Source: Sporosarcina highlanderae
Lineage (GTDB): Bacteria > Bacillota > Bacilli > Bacillales_A > Planococcaceae
Direction of reading: 5' to 3'
DNA length: 64,000 nt
Assembly: GCF_030433715.1 (NCBI RefSeq)
Contig: NZ_JAROCC010000002.1
Span: forward strand, 283,070-347,069
The translations under genes and the position numbers were made by a program. The notes under the pieces are model-generated. The model was not told where the DNA came from. It was given only the letters and a program-made list of their open reading frames with translations, and made no database searches. Position 1 is the stretch's first letter. Every line of letters begins with the position of its first letter. Positions 7,865 to 16,680 of this stretch are shown piece after piece.

Positions 7865-9132
7865 GCGACTACACTCCTTTTATTCTCAAACTTCTCATAG
7901 CGCTTTTCATCCATGATGACCTTCAGTCTTTGAACGGTATGATAGATGTCCTCGAATGAATTGTAAAGGGCGACCGGTGCAAGCCTAATTCCGTTTGGTG
8001 CACGGAAATCGGGGATGACCCCATCCTCCTTCAACGCCTTGCATATTCGCGCCGCCTCTTCGTGCTCAAGGAGGAGGTGCCCGCCGCGTGTTTCGTCGAC
8101 AGGATTGCCTATTGTGAAGCCGGCATCAGGGAGTTCCTGCTCAATTAATTCCATCATATAACCAGTCAACTCCAATGATTTGCTTCGGATTACTGCGATG
8201 CCGACTTCTTCGAACATTCCGAGCGAGCCGATGACTGGCGCCAAGCTTAACACATGGGGGGTCCCAATTTGGTAAGCACCTACGTCTTCCGCGGGATCCA
8301 TCGTATGATCCATATCGAACTGCGACTCCTTTTTTGACCCGAACCAGCCCGCGAGTCCAGGAGTTTTGCCGAAATGCTTCTCGTGGATGAATAAACCTCC
8401 GACGGAACCTGGCCCCCCATTCAAATGCTTGTACGTACACCAAAATGCAAAATCCATTCCCCAATCATGGAGCTCGTGCTCGACCGAACCGATTGAGTGG
8501 CAAAGGTCGAAACCGATCGGAATATTGCGTTCATTCGCCGCCTTTGTCAATTTCTCCATGTTTAACACTTGCCCGCTTCTATACAGGACAGCCGGCAAAA
8601 CGATAAGCGCAACGTCTGATGTCATCGCTTTTATAATGTCATCTTCTTGCAAATAGCGGCCATCACGGCTTTTAACGCGGATAAGATGTTCGTCCGGGTC
8701 ATACCCCTTTAGCTGCAACTGGCTTTTGAGCGCATAAATATCGGATGGAAAGTTCAGTTCATCGGCAAGGATTTTCGTTTTATTGCCATCAGGCTTATAA
8801 AAAGAAGAGACAAGCTGATGCAGATTTGTCGTTGTCGAGCCTGTCGCTATAACCTCGCCGCACGTTGCCCCGACGAGCGGTGCCATTTTCTCCCCCACCT
8901 GTTCGGATAAATAAAACCAAGGATGCTCCCCTTCCGTCCATCCATCGATGCCGAGCGTCTTCCATGTGTTAAGCAGTTCATGCAACGTACGCTCCGCCCG
9001 TTTGGATAATAAACCGAGCGAATTGCCATCCATGTAGATGGAGTTTTTCGGAATGTAGAATTCGTTTTTGTAAGGGGCAAGTTTGTCTTGCCGGTCTCGT
9101 TCCTGTGCGTGTGAAAGTGTGTAAAGTGTCAT
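7861..9132 (-). CDS. kynU: Kynureninase
   Basis: This PLP enzyme cleaves kynurenine to anthranilate and L-alanine. Length 423 aa is standard. It shows YMDGNSLG near the N-terminus, [10 protein letters not shown] for phosphate contact, FDLCHSIG with the ring-stacking aspartate, and the PLP lysine in [11 protein letters not shown]. It is the first gene of the kyn operon, with ATG 9132 behind AAGGGGG. No quinolinate genes follow, so the operon ends at anthranilate, which the trp operon at 51-57 kb could in principle reuse. Confidence 0.96.
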   Translation of the reverse strand: MTLYTLSHAQERDRQDKLAPYKNEFYIPKNSIYMDGNSLGLLSKRAERTLHELLNTWKTLGIDGWTEGEHPWFYLSEQVGEKMAPLVGATCGEVIATGSTTTNLHQLVSSFYKPDGNKTKILADELNFPSDIYALKSQLQLKGYDPDEHLIRVKSRDGRYLQEDDIIKAMTSDVALIVLPAVLYRSGQVLNMEKLTKAANERNIPIGFDLCHSIGSVEHELHDWGMDFAFWCTYKHLNGGPGSVGGLFIHEKHFGKTPGLAGWFGSKKESQFDMDHTMDPAEDVGAYQIGTPHVLSLAPVIGSLGMFEEVGIAVIRSKSLELTGYMMELIEQELPDAGFTIGNPVDETRGGHLLLEHEEAARICKALKEDGVIPDFRAPNGIRLAPVALYNSFEDIYHTVQRLKVIMDEKRYEKFENKRSVVA

Positions 9133-9274
9133 ACTAATCCCCCTTTTGTGTTCTTATGAAAAGCATAGCATATGGGGTGGATGGTGGAAATCCGAATTCG
9201 TCGACTTTTTAGGTTTCGGGGGAGGATTTTGGGCGTGTGGGCCGCTTTCTTGAGCGCGGCAACCTTCCCCTCAT

Positions 9275-9320
9275 AAAAAAACAGGCAGAGGAAGCACATA
9301 TTGCACTTCCTTTGCCTGTC
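9275..9320 (-). terminator. Intrinsic terminator after desR
   Basis: The minus strand forms ACAGGCAAAGGAAG paired with CTTCCTCTGCCTGT, followed by seven T. It ends the des operon just before the kyn region and explains the spurious open frame at 9129-9326. Confidence 0.9.
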
Positions 9321-9328
9321 AGTCATAT

Positions 9329-9934
9329 TTATTTAAACCAGCCCTTCTCCTTAAAGCGTGAAATCGCTTCTATCCGATTGCCGACTTCAAGCTTCTCAAG
9401 AATCGTCGATATATAATTCCGGACCGTACCCGGCGTCAAATATAACTCGCCCGCAATTTCCTTTGTCGTCTTCCCTTCGGCAACGAGTTCAAGCACTTGG
9501 CTTTCGCGGTCGGTCAGCGGGTTTTCGCTTGTCTCCTCATATGCGATATCAACAAGCTCGGGTGCATAAATCCGGCGTCCGTCCTGGATGGCATGGATCG
9601 AATTGACAAGCTCTTCGATTGGACTGTCTTTCAATAAATAACCGCGCACCTTGGCCTTTCGCGCACGCTCGAAATAGCCCGCCCGCGCAAATGTTGTCAG
9701 GATAATTATTTTGCAATCCATTTCGACAAGCTCTTCCGCCGCATCAAGCCCCGTCTTCACTGGCATCTCAATATCCATAATGCAAATGTCGGGATTATGC
9801 TCCTTCACAAGTTGGACCGCTTCTTCCCCGTTCCTTGCCATGCCAACGACTTCCATATCGTCCTCCATATTCAAAAGGGAGCCGAGTGCCCCTAACATCA
9901 TCCCCTGGTCCTCCGCAATTACAATTCTAATCAC
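9329..9934 (-). CDS. desR: NarL/LuxR-family response regulator, DesR-like
   Basis: This is the transcriptional activator of the membrane-fluidity two-component system. The receiver domain (about 1-120) has the acidic pair ED and phospho-acceptor aspartate in CIMDIEMP. The C-terminal LuxR-type helix-turn-helix contains LTDRESQVLELVAEGKTTKEIA. It directly follows the DesK-like kinase and shares its operon with the desaturase gene, the arrangement known from Bacillus subtilis. GTG 9934 lies eight bases after GGAG and is preferred to GTG 9943. Target inferred: the des promoter at 12237-12303. Confidence 0.9.
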   Translation of the reverse strand: MIRIVIAEDQGMMLGALGSLLNMEDDMEVVGMARNGEEAVQLVKEHNPDICIMDIEMPVKTGLDAAEELVEMDCKIIILTTFARAGYFERARKAKVRGYLLKDSPIEELVNSIHAIQDGRRIYAPELVDIAYEETSENPLTDRESQVLELVAEGKTTKEIAGELYLTPGTVRNYISTILEKLEVGNRIEAISRFKEKGWFK

Positions 9935-9939
9935 GACTG

Positions 9940-11064
9940 TCACTCCTCAACTTGATGTGTAATGGCGATTGGCATCCGAATGGACAATACCGTACCCCCC
10001 GCCTCTTCGATGGTCAATGTGCCATTCACGAACTCCAACCGTTCCCGCATCCCTTTCAACCCCGCGCCAACAGACGATGCTTTCGCCTGTATACCTTTGC
10101 CATTATCCCGTACCACTATGGATACTTCATCAGCCGTCTGCTTGAGCATCACTTCACAAACACTCGCATCGCTATGCTTCACGACATTCGTCACTGCCTC
10201 TTTTAAGCACATGCTCAAGACATTCTCCACGTTTGAGGGGATATTTTCCACATTCGGTTCGCCTTCAATTTTTAATTCAATTTCAGCGGCGGACAAAATC
10301 TGCCTGATTCGCATCACTTCGTCACTCAGTTTTGTCGTTCGCATATCTGCAACTAACTCGCGTACTTCCTTCAACGCCATGCTCGCGGTCTGACGGATGT
10401 CAGCTAATTCCTTCTCCGCCTCTTCAGGATTTTTGGAGATTAGCCGTCTTGCCAGGTCACTCTTTAAGCCGATCATCGATAATTTCTGCCCAAGTGTATC
10501 ATGCAGGTCCCTTGCAATCCGCTCACGTTCTTCAAGAAGTATTAATTCTGAGATGCGATCGTTCGCAAACTCCAACTGATCTTCAAGCTTTTCGCGTTTG
10601 CTTCTGTTGTACAGATTGAACGGAAGAAGCGTGACACCGATGACCGTGATTATGATGAAATGGACTTGTGGCAGAAATAGGTTGATTTCAATGAAAAATC
10701 CAGCGACTATAGCACCGATTGTGAACGCGATATGCAAGCCGTACATGATGAAAAAACCAACTGTTGACCGTATATTGCCTATGAAAAACGCTGTAAAAAT
10801 CGATAAATACACATATCCGAACAGTAGCGTCATGATGACATTTATGACGATTTCAAAGCTGATCCACATGTAGACGAGACCGCTTTTTGATTTGAATGAA
10901 TAGAAATAGGAGATGAAAAAGAGTGCCAATAATCCTATTCCTACCGAAATTCCGACGGCCGACCACGATCTGAAAATGAAAAAGAATGGCAGCAAACAAA
11001 ATATAACCCAAGCATAAATGCTCATCCATGGATTTTTCGGAAAGATGCTATACCATTTTTGCAT
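9940..11064 (-). CDS. desK: Sensor histidine kinase, DesK-like
   Basis: The product is predicted to sense cold-induced membrane thickening and phosphorylate DesR. The 374-residue protein has about four or five membrane segments in the first 155 residues, then a HisKA_3 dimerisation domain with the phospho-acceptor histidine in ERIARDLHDTLGQ, and a HATPase domain with VRDNGKGI and GAGLKGM. The start ATG 11064 follows AAAGGCGGTG. The longer frame from 11154 begins inside des and crosses a terminator, so it was rejected. Confidence 0.92.
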   Translation of the reverse strand: MQKWYSIFPKNPWMSIYAWVIFCLLPFFFIFRSWSAVGISVGIGLLALFFISYFYSFKSKSGLVYMWISFEIVINVIMTLLFGYVYLSIFTAFFIGNIRSTVGFFIMYGLHIAFTIGAIVAGFFIEINLFLPQVHFIIITVIGVTLLPFNLYNRSKREKLEDQLEFANDRISELILLEERERIARDLHDTLGQKLSMIGLKSDLARRLISKNPEEAEKELADIRQTASMALKEVRELVADMRTTKLSDEVMRIRQILSAAEIELKIEGEPNVENIPSNVENVLSMCLKEAVTNVVKHSDASVCEVMLKQTADEVSIVVRDNGKGIQAKASSVGAGLKGMRERLEFVNGTLTIEEAGGTVLSIRMPIAITHQVEE

Positions 11065-11097
11065 GATCGTCACCGCCTTTGTTTCATTGATTATACC

Positions 11098-11139
11098 AAA
11101 AAAATGAAACAGCCACCTATTCTGATAGGCGGCCGTTTC
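11098..11139 (-). terminator. Intrinsic terminator between des and desKR
   Basis: On the minus strand GAAACGGCCGCCTAT pairs with AGGTGGCTGTTTC and is followed by ATTTTTTT. It lies between the des stop and the desK start, so desKR would be transcribed by read-through or from its own promoter. Confidence 0.8.
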
Positions 11140-11140
11140 T

Positions 11141-12202
11141 TTATTTACTCTCAAAACTCGTACGCTTCGGTTTCAATTCTTTCAAATCGATGTTCGGCGT
11201 CGCCCGCTTGACTGCGCTTTTCACTTCTTTGAATGTGATGAAGCGTTTATGCGCAGGATCATATAGTTTATATCGAAGTGATTCCAAGCTCGTTTTGATG
11301 TTGATGGTTGTTGCCATTTGAAGCGGTGGTGTCGATTCATGTGCGATTTCCAAATTATAGTTCGGCACGCGTGGCGCTAAGTGATGGACATGGTGGAAAC
11401 CGATGTTGCCTGTCGCCCATTGTAAGACTTTCGGCAATTTATAATACGAACTTCCTTCCACTGCCGCTTTCACATAATCCCATTCAGACTCCTCCTCGAA
11501 ATACGAGTCTTCGAAAGTGTGCTGAATATAGAACAACCAAATACCTAACGCTGCCGCTACGAACATGATTGAACCTTGCACAATGAGGAAGGACTGATAG
11601 CCGACAAGCCAAATCATGAACGCATAAAGCGCCACAAGAACGACATTCGTCAAATACGTATTATTTCGTTCTTTTTTACGTGCGTCTTTGCGGTTGACCC
11701 TACCAGTGATGAGCACTAAATATAATGGCCCAAACCCGAACATGACAAGCGGATTCCGGTAGCACCGGTACATTAACCGTTCCCATTTCGACGCTTCCAT
11801 ATATTCGTCAACAGTCATGACCCAAATATCGCCGACACCCCTTTTATCGAGGTTCGAGCTTGTTGCATGATGGATCGCGTGCTCGCGCTTCCATTTTTCA
11901 TATGGAAACAACGTGAGGATCCCTGTAATCGTTCCAACAATATCATTCGCTTTTTTATTCTTGAAAAATGAACCATGCGTGCAGTCGTGGAAGATGATGA
12001 ACGTCCGTACGACGAAGCCCGCTGTCAATACTGCAATCCCGATTGTCAACCAGATGGAAACCGACAAACTTTGATACGCTAAGAACCAAAGGATGAAAAT
12101 AGGCGGTACTGTGTTGATCAATTGGATGACGCTCTTTTTCAAGTCCGATTTGGCAAAGGGTGCAACATTTTTATGCAATTGCTTTGTCTTTTCCTTACTC
12201 AT
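11141..12202 (-). CDS. des: Membrane acyl-lipid desaturase (Des, delta-5 type)
   Basis: This di-iron desaturase introduces a double bond into membrane phospholipid acyl chains to restore fluidity in the cold. The three histidine boxes are visible: HDCTHGSFF, HAIHHATSS and GFHHVHHL. Hydrophobic segments near residues 30-75 and 175-225 fit a four-helix membrane enzyme. The start ATG 12202 is nine bases after GAGGAGG; an upstream frame to 12238 was rejected. It is followed by desK and desR, so function and regulation are well supported. Confidence 0.94.
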   Translation of the reverse strand: MSKEKTKQLHKNVAPFAKSDLKKSVIQLINTVPPIFILWFLAYQSLSVSIWLTIGIAVLTAGFVVRTFIIFHDCTHGSFFKNKKANDIVGTITGILTLFPYEKWKREHAIHHATSSNLDKRGVGDIWVMTVDEYMEASKWERLMYRCYRNPLVMFGFGPLYLVLITGRVNRKDARKKERNNTYLTNVVLVALYAFMIWLVGYQSFLIVQGSIMFVAAALGIWLFYIQHTFEDSYFEEESEWDYVKAAVEGSSYYKLPKVLQWATGNIGFHHVHHLAPRVPNYNLEIAHESTPPLQMATTINIKTSLESLRYKLYDPAHKRFITFKEVKSAVKRATPNIDLKELKPKRTSFESK

Positions 12203-12236
12203 AATGAAAGCCTCCTCGAAATTTTTCGTTATTACC

Positions 12237-12303
12237 ATAATAAAAGGTTTTCAAGATTTGAGAAATAGATGAACGTCATGACTTTTAATATGATAAGTGT
12301 CAT
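12237..12303 (-). promoter_or_regulatory. des promoter with candidate DesR operator
   Basis: On the minus strand a -10 box TATTAT (plus 12237-12242) lacks a recognisable -35. Upstream, an inverted repeat ATGAC...GTCAT spans 12275-12303, roughly -45 to -73 from the inferred start. A weak -35 plus an upstream dyad fits an activator-dependent promoter; in B. subtilis, DesR binds between about -28 and -77. Assignment is by position and analogy. Confidence 0.55.
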
Positions 12304-12335
12304 ATATTGTGAATTCATTCACATGCCTTCTCACA

Positions 12336-12364
12336 ATAAAAAAATCCCCCGAAGAGGAGGATTC
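12336..12364 (-). terminator. Intrinsic terminator of the SDR gene
   Basis: AATCCTCC pairs with GGGGGATT on the minus strand and is followed by seven T, just beyond the stop codon. Confidence 0.85.
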
Positions 12365-12367
12365 CGT

Positions 12368-13108
12368 TTATTTCAACATGCCACCGTCGACTTCAAGGAC
12401 CGTTCCGTTAATGAAATCGGATGCGTCCGAAGCTAAGAATAGATAGGCATTCGCGATATCTTCCGGCTTGCCGAGACGTGAAAATGGCGTCACCTGTTTA
12501 ATTTGCATAATTACTTTTTCGGGCATTGTGCTGATCATATCTGTTTCGATGAACCCCGGAGCAACCGCATTTACGTTAATTCCTTTACGGCCATATTCCT
12601 TCGCCCACGTTCTTGTCATGCCAATGACTCCGGCTTTCGAAGCTGCATAATTTGTTTGCCCTACATTTCCGCCAGTGCCTGCGATTGATGAAGTATTGAT
12701 GACTTTTCCTTTGCCGGCAGCAATCATCGCCGGGAGGAAGGCCTGCGTACAATTAAAGACACCTGTTAGATTCACATCGATTACTTGTTGGAATATCTCG
12801 GCATCCATTTTTAACAACATCGCATCGCGTGTAATTCCTGCATTGTTAATGAGCACATCGACTTTCCCGAAGTGGGCAAGAACTTTTTCTGCAGTTTCCT
12901 TCACCTGATTGCGTTTTGCGACATCCGTTTTGAAGAATGCCGCCTCTATCCCTTGTGCATGCATTTCACTGGCGAGCTCTTCCCCCGCTATTTCGTTATA
13001 GTCAAGAATCGCGACCTGGGCACCCTTTTTACCGAATAGCCGGGCGGTGACTGCGCCAATTCCATTAGCCCCACCTGTAATAACGACTGTTTTCCCTTTC
13101 ATCTCCAC
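12368..13108 (-). CDS. 3-oxoacyl-ACP reductase-like SDR (FabG/PhaB family)
   Basis: This NADPH-dependent short-chain dehydrogenase of 246 aa probably reduces a 3-oxoacyl thioester. The cofactor loop TGGANGIG lies near residue 11, NNAG near 88, and the catalytic Ser-Tyr-Lys in NTSSIAG and YAASKAG. The C-terminal INGTVLEVDGG is typical of FabG. The GTG start at 13108 is seven bases after GGGGG. It stands alone between the des operon and ytxJ, not in a fatty-acid cluster, so it may be a secondary FabG or an acetoacetyl-CoA reductase. Confidence 0.88.
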   Translation of the reverse strand: MEMKGKTVVITGGANGIGAVTARLFGKKGAQVAILDYNEIAGEELASEMHAQGIEAAFFKTDVAKRNQVKETAEKVLAHFGKVDVLINNAGITRDAMLLKMDAEIFQQVIDVNLTGVFNCTQAFLPAMIAAGKGKVINTSSIAGTGGNVGQTNYAASKAGVIGMTRTWAKEYGRKGINVNAVAPGFIETDMISTMPEKVIMQIKQVTPFSRLGKPEDIANAYLFLASDASDFINGTVLEVDGGMLK

Positions 13109-13199
13109 TTGCTAACCCCCAAAAATTGTTTAACCCAAGTTTACCAGAATAAGCAGACATCCCATAGGAATGCCTGCAGGTTATCCGACTATATGAACT

Positions 13200-13526
13200 T
13201 CATCCAAATGCGTGTACTGCTGACTTTATTTTCGCATGACTAATCGAATAATGGCTCGCATGCCATGCCGCCTTGCCGTCCTTCAACAGGAAGAGCTGCG
13301 GGCTTTCATGTCGGATGCCAAGGTCACTTGCAACTTCATTCGAAAGGGGACGGCTCGTTTGAACGACCAAATAATATTTTGGAATCCGTGTTTCAAATCC
13401 TTCAAACGCTCTATACCCCGCTGCACTTATCGGGCATGTCGAGCTATGCTTCAATAGAAAAACAGGTTCATTTTCCGATTGTTCGACTATGGAATGCCAC
13501 TCTGCGATGGATTGGATTTTCTTCAT
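13200..13526 (-). CDS. ytxJ: Bacillithiol system redox protein YtxJ
   Basis: This monothiol thioredoxin-fold protein of 108 aa belongs to the YtxJ (DUF2847) family, thought to act as a bacilliredoxin-type partner in low-molecular-weight thiol metabolism. The active-site motif is CPIS in HSSTCPISAAG near residue 30. The segment ESPQLFLLKDGKAAWHASH matches the family's C-terminal half. The family tracks with bacillithiol-making Bacillota, which supports the proposed lineage. Confidence 0.88.
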   Translation of the reverse strand: MKKIQSIAEWHSIVEQSENEPVFLLKHSSTCPISAAGYRAFEGFETRIPKYYLVVQTSRPLSNEVASDLGIRHESPQLFLLKDGKAAWHASHYSISHAKIKSAVHAFG

Positions 13527-13606
13527 GAGAACACTCCTTCCGAAGATCTTTCATTCGAATAAAAGACCTTTAGTTCCATTATAATCCAAGGAAAAGGCGG
13601 CTACAA

Positions 13607-14176
13607 TTAATTCAATTGCCCTTTATTCTTCAAATAATCGCTTATATGTGCAAATAAAAGGACAGCTACGACTATACAAGAAACCATTGTTTCCGCCAAT
13701 TCCCTAGTTAAAATATACAAAAACAACGGTGACAAAGACATCGCGCTTAATCCCGCCAACGTGAAACTTTTAACTATCGGATAAAGGATGAGAAATGCCC
13801 CGACAAAACAAGCAACAACAAGCGGACTAAACGCAAGCATTCCACCTATGAAAGTCGAAACACCTAACCCGCCACGGAATCTATGTATCACTGGATAGTT
13901 ATGTCCTAACATGACAGCAATCAAAAACAGTAATTGCAGCCATCCTTCCATGCCCATCCACTTAGCAACAAGGACGACAAACGCCCCTTTCAGTGCATCA
14001 CCGATAAATGTAATAACGAACGCCTTCTTGCCAAACACCCTTCCCGCATTGCGCGCGCCGGGATTACCGCTGCCTTCCGAACGGATATTTTGCTTGAAGA
14101 AAAACTTCCCGACTACTGTTGCAGTAAGAAAATTGCCCACTAAATAAGCGCCTATCAGCAAGAAAACAATCTTCAT
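13607..14176 (-). CDS. PlsY-like glycerol-3-phosphate acyltransferase
   Basis: The product is a membrane protein of 189 aa related to PlsY, which transfers an acyl group from acyl-phosphate to glycerol-3-phosphate. It has about five hydrophobic segments and the family blocks EGSGNPGARNAGRVFGKK and GHNYPVIHRFRGG. The third block reads RGGLGVST where canonical PlsY has a KGGK-type motif, so this may be a divergent paralogue and its activity is uncertain. The start ATG 14176 follows GGGGGGAT. It is divergent from a PAP2 phosphatase, another lipid-related gene. Confidence 0.8.
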   Translation of the reverse strand: MKIVFLLIGAYLVGNFLTATVVGKFFFKQNIRSEGSGNPGARNAGRVFGKKAFVITFIGDALKGAFVVLVAKWMGMEGWLQLLFLIAVMLGHNYPVIHRFRGGLGVSTFIGGMLAFSPLVVACFVGAFLILYPIVKSFTLAGLSAMSLSPLFLYILTRELAETMVSCIVVAVLLFAHISDYLKNKGQLN

Positions 14177-14264
14177 GGATATCCCCCCATTCTTCAATTC
14201 GCTAAGGTTATGCATCATTCCTTCATTTCAAGTACAATGGTGCGAAGAAAGGATGAATATATAA

Positions 14265-14924
14265 TTGAAAGAGAAATCACTGCGACCTACCACCGCAATT
14301 GCATTATGTATTTTATTCATCGGCATCTTTGCTTATATCGCTACAGTTATCAGCCGGGATACAATGATCGGATTTGATAGGCCCATCATTGACTTTGTAC
14401 AAGGTTGGGAAACCCCCTATTTGACACCGATCATGAAAGGCTTTTCATTTATCGGTTCAACAAAAGTTGTAATGTTCCTCATTATCGCTGTAACTGCGCT
14501 TTTATTTTGGGTCTTCCGTGCCCGTACAAGTGCCTATTTCTTTTTCTTTGCCACAGTCGGGACAGGCGCGTTGAACCAAACGTTGAAACACATATTCAAA
14601 CGGGAACGACCTGAATTCCACAGAATCGCCGAGGCGGTGGGCTACAGTTTTCCAAGTGGGCATACAATGATGGCATTCAGCCTATACGCAATGGCCGTCA
14701 TTCTTCTTTGGCGCCAAATCCGGACAACCTCCGGTAAGATTGCCCTTTTGGCATTCGCAATTTTTATGTTTGGAATGATTGCACTAAGCCGAATCTATCT
14801 TGGCGTCCATTACCCAAGCGATATAGCGGGCGGCATTGTTGTTAGCGCATTTTGGGTCGTCTTTACAGTCTTCATTTTCGATAACTACCAACAGCGAAAG
14901 AAACGGGGCCTCGTCAATTCATGA
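14265..14924 (+). CDS. PAP2-family membrane phosphatase
   Basis: This lipid phosphatase has 219 aa and six predicted membrane helices. All three PAP2 catalytic motifs are present: KHIFKRERP, YSFPSGHT and SRIYLGVHYPSD. Likely substrates are undecaprenyl pyrophosphate, phosphatidic acid or phosphatidylglycerophosphate; sequence does not decide. Translation starts with TTG 14265 after GAAAGGA. The ATG at 14254 runs into a stop within four codons. Confidence 0.9.
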   Translation: MKEKSLRPTTAIALCILFIGIFAYIATVISRDTMIGFDRPIIDFVQGWETPYLTPIMKGFSFIGSTKVVMFLIIAVTALLFWVFRARTSAYFFFFATVGTGALNQTLKHIFKRERPEFHRIAEAVGYSFPSGHTMMAFSLYAMAVILLWRQIRTTSGKIALLAFAIFMFGMIALSRIYLGVHYPSDIAGGIVVSAFWVVFTVFIFDNYQQRKKRGLVNS

Positions 14925-14935
14925 TGGGGCGTGTT

Positions 14936-15481
14936 TCATTCTATAAATTTCTTTGCTTCATCATCCGATAGAATGCGCGGGGCAAAATCGCCTACTTCGA
15001 TGAAGTCAGTGCGGTCCTTGACGTTCACTTTAAAAATGTATGGATCACTGGTTTTTTCGATTGATTGAACAGCCAATTCCTGTTTTGTGTAATATGCCTC
15101 TATTTCCTTTTGTACCCAATAAGGGATATCGCTTGGCGGGACAACCTCTTTTTCCTCCTGCTCCTTCACCCATGCTTGCTCGGCCTCCGGATGTAATCTG
15201 AAGTATATCTTCTGCAGTAAGTCAATCACTTCCCCGAACCCGATAATTAGCAGCCCGTAAAGGAAATGCGATGCAACTATGCCGATAAACGCGAACAATG
15301 CAGCACCCGAAAGTCCACTGGACATGTGCATTTCGCCCCACTCATTCGTAATGTGGCCACCCATTTGCGCCATCATCGTCAATGTGAAAATCCCTTGGAT
15401 GACACCCCAAACCATTACGACGACACCGGCTATTTTAATCGCATAGCCTATTAGACTTTGTTTAATGAATAAATTTTTCAC
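14936..15481 (-). CDS. Hypothetical membrane protein
   Basis: This unrecognised 181-residue protein has two or three hydrophobic segments in the first half (LIGYAIKIAGVVVMVWGVI and a stretch around ALFAFIGIVASHFLYGLL) and an acidic soluble C-terminal half with EAEQAWVKEQEEKEV and VNVKDRTDFIEVGDF. The start is GTG 15481, nine bases after GGGAGGG; TTG 15484 is possible. The longer frame to 15694 overlaps the divergent alkyltransferase-like gene and was trimmed. No function is assigned. Confidence 0.75.
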   Translation of the reverse strand: MKNLFIKQSLIGYAIKIAGVVVMVWGVIQGIFTLTMMAQMGGHITNEWGEMHMSSGLSGAALFAFIGIVASHFLYGLLIIGFGEVIDLLQKIYFRLHPEAEQAWVKEQEEKEVVPPSDIPYWVQKEIEAYYTKQELAVQSIEKTSDPYIFKVNVKDRTDFIEVGDFAPRILSDDEAKKFIE

Positions 15482-15562
15482 CAAGATTATCCCTCCCAAT
15501 TTAAATTTCCCTTCACATACTGTACGATTGGATAAGTCGGATAGTTTCATAGGAGGGATGAT

Positions 15563-15889
15563 ATGCAAGTATTTACAGAACGCGCCGTGAAGATCATTCA
15601 AGAAATTCCTGCGGGTCACGTAATGACATACGGACAAGTGGCAAGCGCCGCGGGGAATCCGCGCGGAGCAAGGCAAATCGCAAGAATCCTTCATTCGATG
15701 AGCGCAAAATATGATTTACCATGGCATCGGATCATTAACGCACAAGGCGGCATCTCAACCCCTTCTGACCGGGAAGAAAAGGGTAGCTTACAGCGTGATT
15801 TGCTTGAGGCTGAAGGTGTGGGGTTCATGGGAAATGGGAAAGTGGATCTAACTGTCTATCGGTGGTTTCCTGAAGAGGAATTCATGTGA
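15563..15889 (+). CDS. Alkyltransferase-like protein (MGMT family, ATL)
   Basis: This DNA-binding protein of 108 aa resembles the C-terminal domain of O6-methylguanine methyltransferase. The active-site cysteine is replaced by tryptophan (PWHRIINAQG in place of PCHRV), the hallmark of ATL proteins that flag O6-alkylguanine for nucleotide excision repair instead of removing the alkyl group. The arginine finger region NPRGARQIARIL is present. The start ATG 15563 follows AGGAGG. Confidence 0.92.
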   Translation: MQVFTERAVKIIQEIPAGHVMTYGQVASAAGNPRGARQIARILHSMSAKYDLPWHRIINAQGGISTPSDREEKGSLQRDLLEAEGVGFMGNGKVDLTVYRWFPEEEFM

Positions 15890-15918
15890 TGAAAATGGTG
15901 AAGGATTACCTTGCATTC

Positions 15919-16140
15919 CTAAATCGCCCACGATTCACGGCTGATGACGCGTCGAATCGACAAGACACTTTCAATTTTAAAGGTCCGTTTTTCACGTCGT
16001 AAGAAGCAATAGGCTTTGAATGAGCCTTCACCGACTGATAGAATCCGGATGCGCCGCTTCGTAAGCGAGCCGTCGGCACTCATATAGATCATTTCAGCCA
16101 ATTCACGGCGTTCGCATATTTTGATCAACTCTTGTCTCAT
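15919..16140 (-). CDS. Small WYL-like domain protein
   Basis: This basic protein of 73 aa begins MRQELIKICERRELAEMIYM and ends LSIRRVISRESWAI. The strand pattern with EMIYMSADGSLTKRRIRIL and KAYCFLRREKRTFKI resembles the short WYL-type domains found alone in Bacillales. The start ATG 16140 lies nine bases after GGAGG. WYL domains bind ligands or nucleic acids in larger regulators; the role of stand-alone copies is unknown. Confidence 0.7.
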   Translation of the reverse strand: MRQELIKICERRELAEMIYMSADGSLTKRRIRILSVGEGSFKAYCFLRREKRTFKIESVLSIRRVISRESWAI

Positions 16141-16221
16141 CACACTCATCCTCCGTTCGAAACATTTGTTCTCATTATATGCGAAAGAATTAATTTTAGA
16201 CATTAAAAGGTGGTAATAAAA

Positions 16222-16602
16222 TTGTGGAAAGACTTCAAGGAATTTGCATTTAAAGGGAATGTCCTCGACCTGGCGATCGCCGTCGTCATCGGTAGTGCAT
16301 TCGGGAAAATCGTGTCATCACTCGTTGAGAACATCATCACCCCCCTCATCGTAGCGCTGACAGGGAAAGTAGATGTGTCAAAGCTCCACCTCATTCTTGG
16401 GGAAACAGAAATCAAATACGGCCTATTCCTGCAAACGATCATCGATTTCCTCATAATCGCCTTCTCCATCTTCCTTTTCGTGCGACTCATGATGAAATTC
16501 AAACGGAGGGAAGAACCAGTGAAGGGAGAAACACCTGCCATCGACGCAAAAGAGGAGTTATTGAAGGAAATCCGCGATTTATTGAAAGCGGAGAAGAAAT
16601 GA
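16222..16602 (+). CDS. mscL: Large-conductance mechanosensitive channel
   Basis: MscL opens under membrane tension to release solutes during hypo-osmotic shock. The 126-residue product begins MWKDFKEFAFKGNVLDLA, matching the MscL N-terminal helix and TM1. TM2 is around YGLFLQTIIDFLIIAFSIF, and the C-terminal helix has EELLKEIRDLLK. The TTG start at 16222 follows AAAGGTGG and matches the homologues' MW start; the GTG at 16210 adds four residues and was rejected. Confidence 0.95.
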   Translation: MWKDFKEFAFKGNVLDLAIAVVIGSAFGKIVSSLVENIITPLIVALTGKVDVSKLHLILGETEIKYGLFLQTIIDFLIIAFSIFLFVRLMMKFKRREEPVKGETPAIDAKEELLKEIRDLLKAEKK

Positions 16603-16604
16603 AA

Positions 16605-16648
16605 ATAAAACCGCTTCAGTCAAATGGGACTGAAGCGGTTTTATTAGT
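16605..16648 (+). terminator. Intrinsic terminator of mscL
   Basis: AAAACCGCTTCAGT pairs perfectly with ACTGAAGCGGTTTT, followed by ATTAGTTTT. Confidence 0.93.
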
Positions 16649-16680
16649 TTTATTTCAATAAACTGCGGTTTTTAAAAGTT

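Noticed and set aside
9129..9326. 65-codon leftward frame upstream of kynU
   Set aside because: It spans the desR terminator hairpin and has no family resemblance.
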